A DNA stretch of 7,514 bases from Caldilineaceae bacterium (GTDB lineage Bacteria > Chloroflexota > Anaerolineae > Caldilineales > Caldilineaceae), in assembly GCA_028819675.1 (NCBI GenBank), contig JAPPKT010000560.1:1-7514 (forward strand), in the 5' to 3' direction. Position numbers and translations under genes: made by a program. Position 1 is the first letter of the stretch; every line of letters starts with the position of its first letter. The notes beneath the pieces were generated by a model, which ran no database searches, was not told the origin of the DNA, and saw only the letters and a program-made list of their open reading frames with translations. This document shows positions 5,722-7,514 of the stretch, piece after piece.

Positions 5722-7110
5722 TCAAATGGTGCCGTAGCCGGGCGGCAGTGGCGCCAGTGGCGGGTCCGTATCGGCTTCGTGAATCCAGTCATCCGCCGGC
5801 AGGAGACCAGGGTACACCCTGTTCCATGCCTCCCGAAGTTCGGCGGCGACGAATACGGAACCGGTCCCGACGATGTAGCCGTCCGCAGGTGTAATCTCTT
5901 GTGCAGTCTCGATCGCCGCATCCATCGACGGCGCCGCGACCACCATTCGACCTTCGTCCACAGGCAATGATCCGATGGCCGCCCGCAGCTCCCGCACCGG
6001 CAACGCCTTCGGATGACGACTCTGCACCAGTACAATCCGCGGCGACGCGCTTGCAGCCAGCTTCAGCATCGGCGCGATATCCTTGTCGCTGTTGACCCCG
6101 AAAACAAACGTAAACGGGCGGCCTGCGTGGGTTGCCGCCAGCGTCGAAAGCAGTATCTCCAAGCTGTCTCTGTTGTGCGCACAGTCTACTACCATCGGCT
6201 TGCCCCCCGCGTCCTGCTGCGGCATCCACTCGATGCGGCAAGGCCACCTGGTCTGCACCAATCCGCTGTCTACGAGCTGATCATCCCACCGGACTAGACC
6301 GGCTCGGCGCAGTTCCCGCACCATCTCGTAGGCGATCCCGGCATTGATCTGCTGGTGTTCCCCAACCAGCGGCAGATTGGACCTCCTGTAGTGCTGTACT
6401 TCCGAGAGAGGCGCCTCCATATCCTCGGCTACCCGCTGCAATACCTCCTTTGCCTTCTGTTTCTGCGGTGCACTGAACACAGGCGTCCTATGCTTGATGA
6501 TACCGGCCTTCTCCGCTGCAATCTCCTCCAGGCTATCGCCCAGAATGTGCATGTGGTCCTTGCTGATATGTGTAATGCCGCACACCTCCGGCAACACTAC
6601 GTTGGTGCTGTCCAGGCGGCCGCCTATCCCCACCTCCACCACCGCCCAATTGACCCCAGCCTCTGCAAAATAAAGAAAGGCAATGACAGTGATCCGACCG
6701 AATACGGTCAGATCGGGGGTCTCCTCCAGATAGGGTAAAGCTCGCTGGATTAGTTCGGCACACTTTCCCTGGGAGATCAGCTGTCCGTCCACGCGCATGC
6801 GTTCTCGGAAAGTGTGCAGATGAGGACTGGTGAACAGACCGGTGCGGTAACCCAGATGACGAAGGATCGACTCGGTGTAGGCGCTGGTGCTGCCCTTGCC
6901 TTTTGTGCCCGTCACATGGACAGTTCGAAAGCGGTCCTGGGGATTGTCTAGCGCCGCCAGCACCGCCCGCATGCGTTCCAATCGGCTTTCCGGGTCCTTG
7001 GACCGGGGAGCGCGACTGTCAAACCTGGCATCGTGAAATAGTATGCCGATCGCTTCTTCGTATGTAAGCCGCCTCGTAGAAATGAACCCTGGCGCCGGCC
7101 TTATCGACAC
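5722..7110 (-). CDS. folC: Folylpolyglutamate synthase / dihydrofolate synthase
   Basis: This cytoplasmic Mur-ligase-family enzyme adds glutamate to folates with ATP, and in many bacteria also makes dihydrofolate from dihydropteroate. Counting from a GTG at 7116, the motifs in order are the P-loop TGTKGKGST (69-77), TSPHLHTFRERM (96-107), EVGIGGRLDSTN (161-172), ISKDHMHILGD (184-194), EKAGIIK (202-208), the DCAHN motif (311-315) and GTGSVFVAAELRE near the end. DCAHN has Cys where others have Gly or Val, a tolerated position. The C-terminus carries a Pro-rich extension ending PLPPGYGTI. I prefer the GTG at 7110 (462 residues), because AAGGAG lies 5 bases before it; the GTG at 7116 overlaps that site. 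It leads an operon with the lipoprotein gene and is divergent from gap. Whether it has both synthase activities cannot be told from sequence. Confidence 0.95.
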   Translation of the reverse strand: MSIRPAPGFISTRRLTYEEAIGILFHDARFDSRAPRSKDPESRLERMRAVLAALDNPQDRFRTVHVTGTKGKGSTSAYTESILRHLGYRTGLFTSPHLHTFRERMRVDGQLISQGKCAELIQRALPYLEETPDLTVFGRITVIAFLYFAEAGVNWAVVEVGIGGRLDSTNVVLPEVCGITHISKDHMHILGDSLEEIAAEKAGIIKHRTPVFSAPQKQKAKEVLQRVAEDMEAPLSEVQHYRRSNLPLVGEHQQINAGIAYEMVRELRRAGLVRWDDQLVDSGLVQTRWPCRIEWMPQQDAGGKPMVVDCAHNRDSLEILLSTLAATHAGRPFTFVFGVNSDKDIAPMLKLAASASPRIVLVQSRHPKALPVRELRAAIGSLPVDEGRMVVAAPSMDAAIETAQEITPADGYIVGTGSVFVAAELREAWNRVYPGLLPADDWIHEADTDPPLAPLPPGYGTI

Positions 7111-7115
7111 GGGCA

Positions 7116-7121
7116 CTCCTT
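7116..7121 (-). promoter_or_regulatory. folC ribosome binding site
   Basis: AAGGAG on the minus strand is 5 bases before the GTG at 7110. The in-frame GTG at 7116 begins at the last base of this site and so cannot use it, which favours the 7110 start by two codons. Confidence 0.6.
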
Positions 7122-7149
7122 AACTCTCAAGATGCGCAACCTGATATTG

Positions 7150-7179
7150 ATTGTAAACTCTGTCCCCAAAACCACGCAA
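7150..7179 (-). promoter_or_regulatory. Candidate folC operon promoter
   Basis: TTGCGT (7179-7174) and TACAAT (7155-7150, 5 of 6) on the minus strand are 18 bases apart. The -35 is weak (3 of 6). It would give a leader of about 33 bases to the GTG at 7110. Confidence 0.35.
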
Positions 7180-7263
7180 ACAGTTCCCGGAAAGTTGCCC
7201 CCGTTCTCGACCCCTACAGCCGCCTTACTCCCAACCATGCAATTCACAGTTCAGACATAGGAA

Positions 7264-7295
7264 TTGTCAGCGATTCAGACCCAATATGGTAAAAT
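7264..7295 (+). promoter_or_regulatory. Candidate gap promoter with extended -10
   Basis: TAAAAT (7290-7295, 5 of 6) is preceded by TGG, giving an extended -10 (TGN-TAAAAT). TTGTCA (7264-7269) is the best -35-like hexamer but is 20 bases away, longer than usual, so the extended -10 may carry most of the recognition. Expected transcription start is near 7302, with a leader of about 38 bases. Confidence 0.5.
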
Positions 7296-7339
7296 TGCCA
7301 CCAATAGCAAATGTCAAACCTTGCCGAGGAGACTCACAA

Positions 7340-7514
7340 ATGACCACGAAAATCGCCATAAATGGCTTCGGTCGTATCGGTCGTCAGGTAACCAAAGCTC
7401 TGTTCGAGCACCATCGGGACACCTTCGACCTCGTCGCTATAAACGATCTGGGTGATGTTGAAACCATGGCCCACCTCTTCAAATATGATACCAACTACGG
7501 CGTCTTTGAAGGCA
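7340..7514 (+). CDS. gap: Glyceraldehyde-3-phosphate dehydrogenase, N-terminal part (3' end outside window)
   Basis: The first 58 residues are visible. They start [17 protein letters not shown], the classic NAD(P)-binding Rossmann start of type I GAPDH with the GxGxxG motif. They continue through VAINDLGD, with the Asp that follows the second strand, to [10 protein letters not shown], also family-typical. The enzyme converts glyceraldehyde 3-phosphate to 1,3-bisphosphoglycerate in glycolysis or the reverse in gluconeogenesis; the catalytic Cys lies outside the window. The Asn-Asp pair suggests NAD preference, though this needs the full sequence. The ATG at 7340 is preceded by GAGGAG (7326-7331) at 8 bases, a strong start. 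The gene is divergent from folC across a 229-base gap with candidate promoters on both sides. Confidence 0.97.
   Translation, partial: MTTKIAINGFGRIGRQVTKALFEHHRDTFDLVAINDLGDVETMAHLFKYDTNYGVFEG

Overview
This window looks like ordinary chromosome from a moderately GC-rich bacterium, most likely a Chloroflexota member of the Anaerolineae/Caldilineae type. That placement is inference. It rests on the combination of a SCP2-type thiolase with a DUF35 zinc-ribbon/OB-fold partner, an orphan winged-helix-like protein, and a small eight-cysteine protein of a kind I recall from Chloroflexota genomes. No mobile element, CRISPR array, tRNA or rRNA is visible.

Layout, left to right. The 3' end of a plus-strand msrQ-like gene (haem-binding membrane subunit of the periplasmic methionine sulfoxide reductase system) enters from the left. 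It converges on a small cysteine-rich gene on the minus strand, and the gap between them holds a strong 11-bp hairpin terminator. Next, still on the minus strand, is a stand-alone 408-codon gene with a well-formed promoter, a strong Shine-Dalgarno site and its own intrinsic terminator. It codes for an N-terminal winged-helix-like segment and a very acidic C-terminus. Its function is unknown. To its right a minus-strand pair codes for a thiolase and a DUF35 protein. These probably form one complex in acyl-CoA condensation, and the best-known relatives work with HMG-CoA synthase in the mevalonate pathway.

A gene-free stretch of 303 to 411 bases (depending on the thiolase start) separates this pair from a second minus-strand operon. 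That operon is folC (folylpolyglutamate/dihydrofolate synthase) followed 3 bases later by a lipoprotein of unknown function. At the right edge the start of a GAPDH gene (gap) runs on the plus strand, divergent from folC, with a good extended -10 promoter and ribosome binding site.

Of the seven genes, four are recognisable housekeeping or metabolic genes: msrQ, thiolase, folC and gap. The DUF35 protein is assigned by family and context. Three are uncharacterised: the eight-cysteine protein, the winged-helix/acidic-tail protein and the lipoprotein. I do not see a novel multi-gene system. The best leads are the three uncharacterised proteins and the thiolase/DUF35 pair without an adjacent HMG-CoA synthase gene. 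Several translation starts are uncertain and are discussed in the entries.
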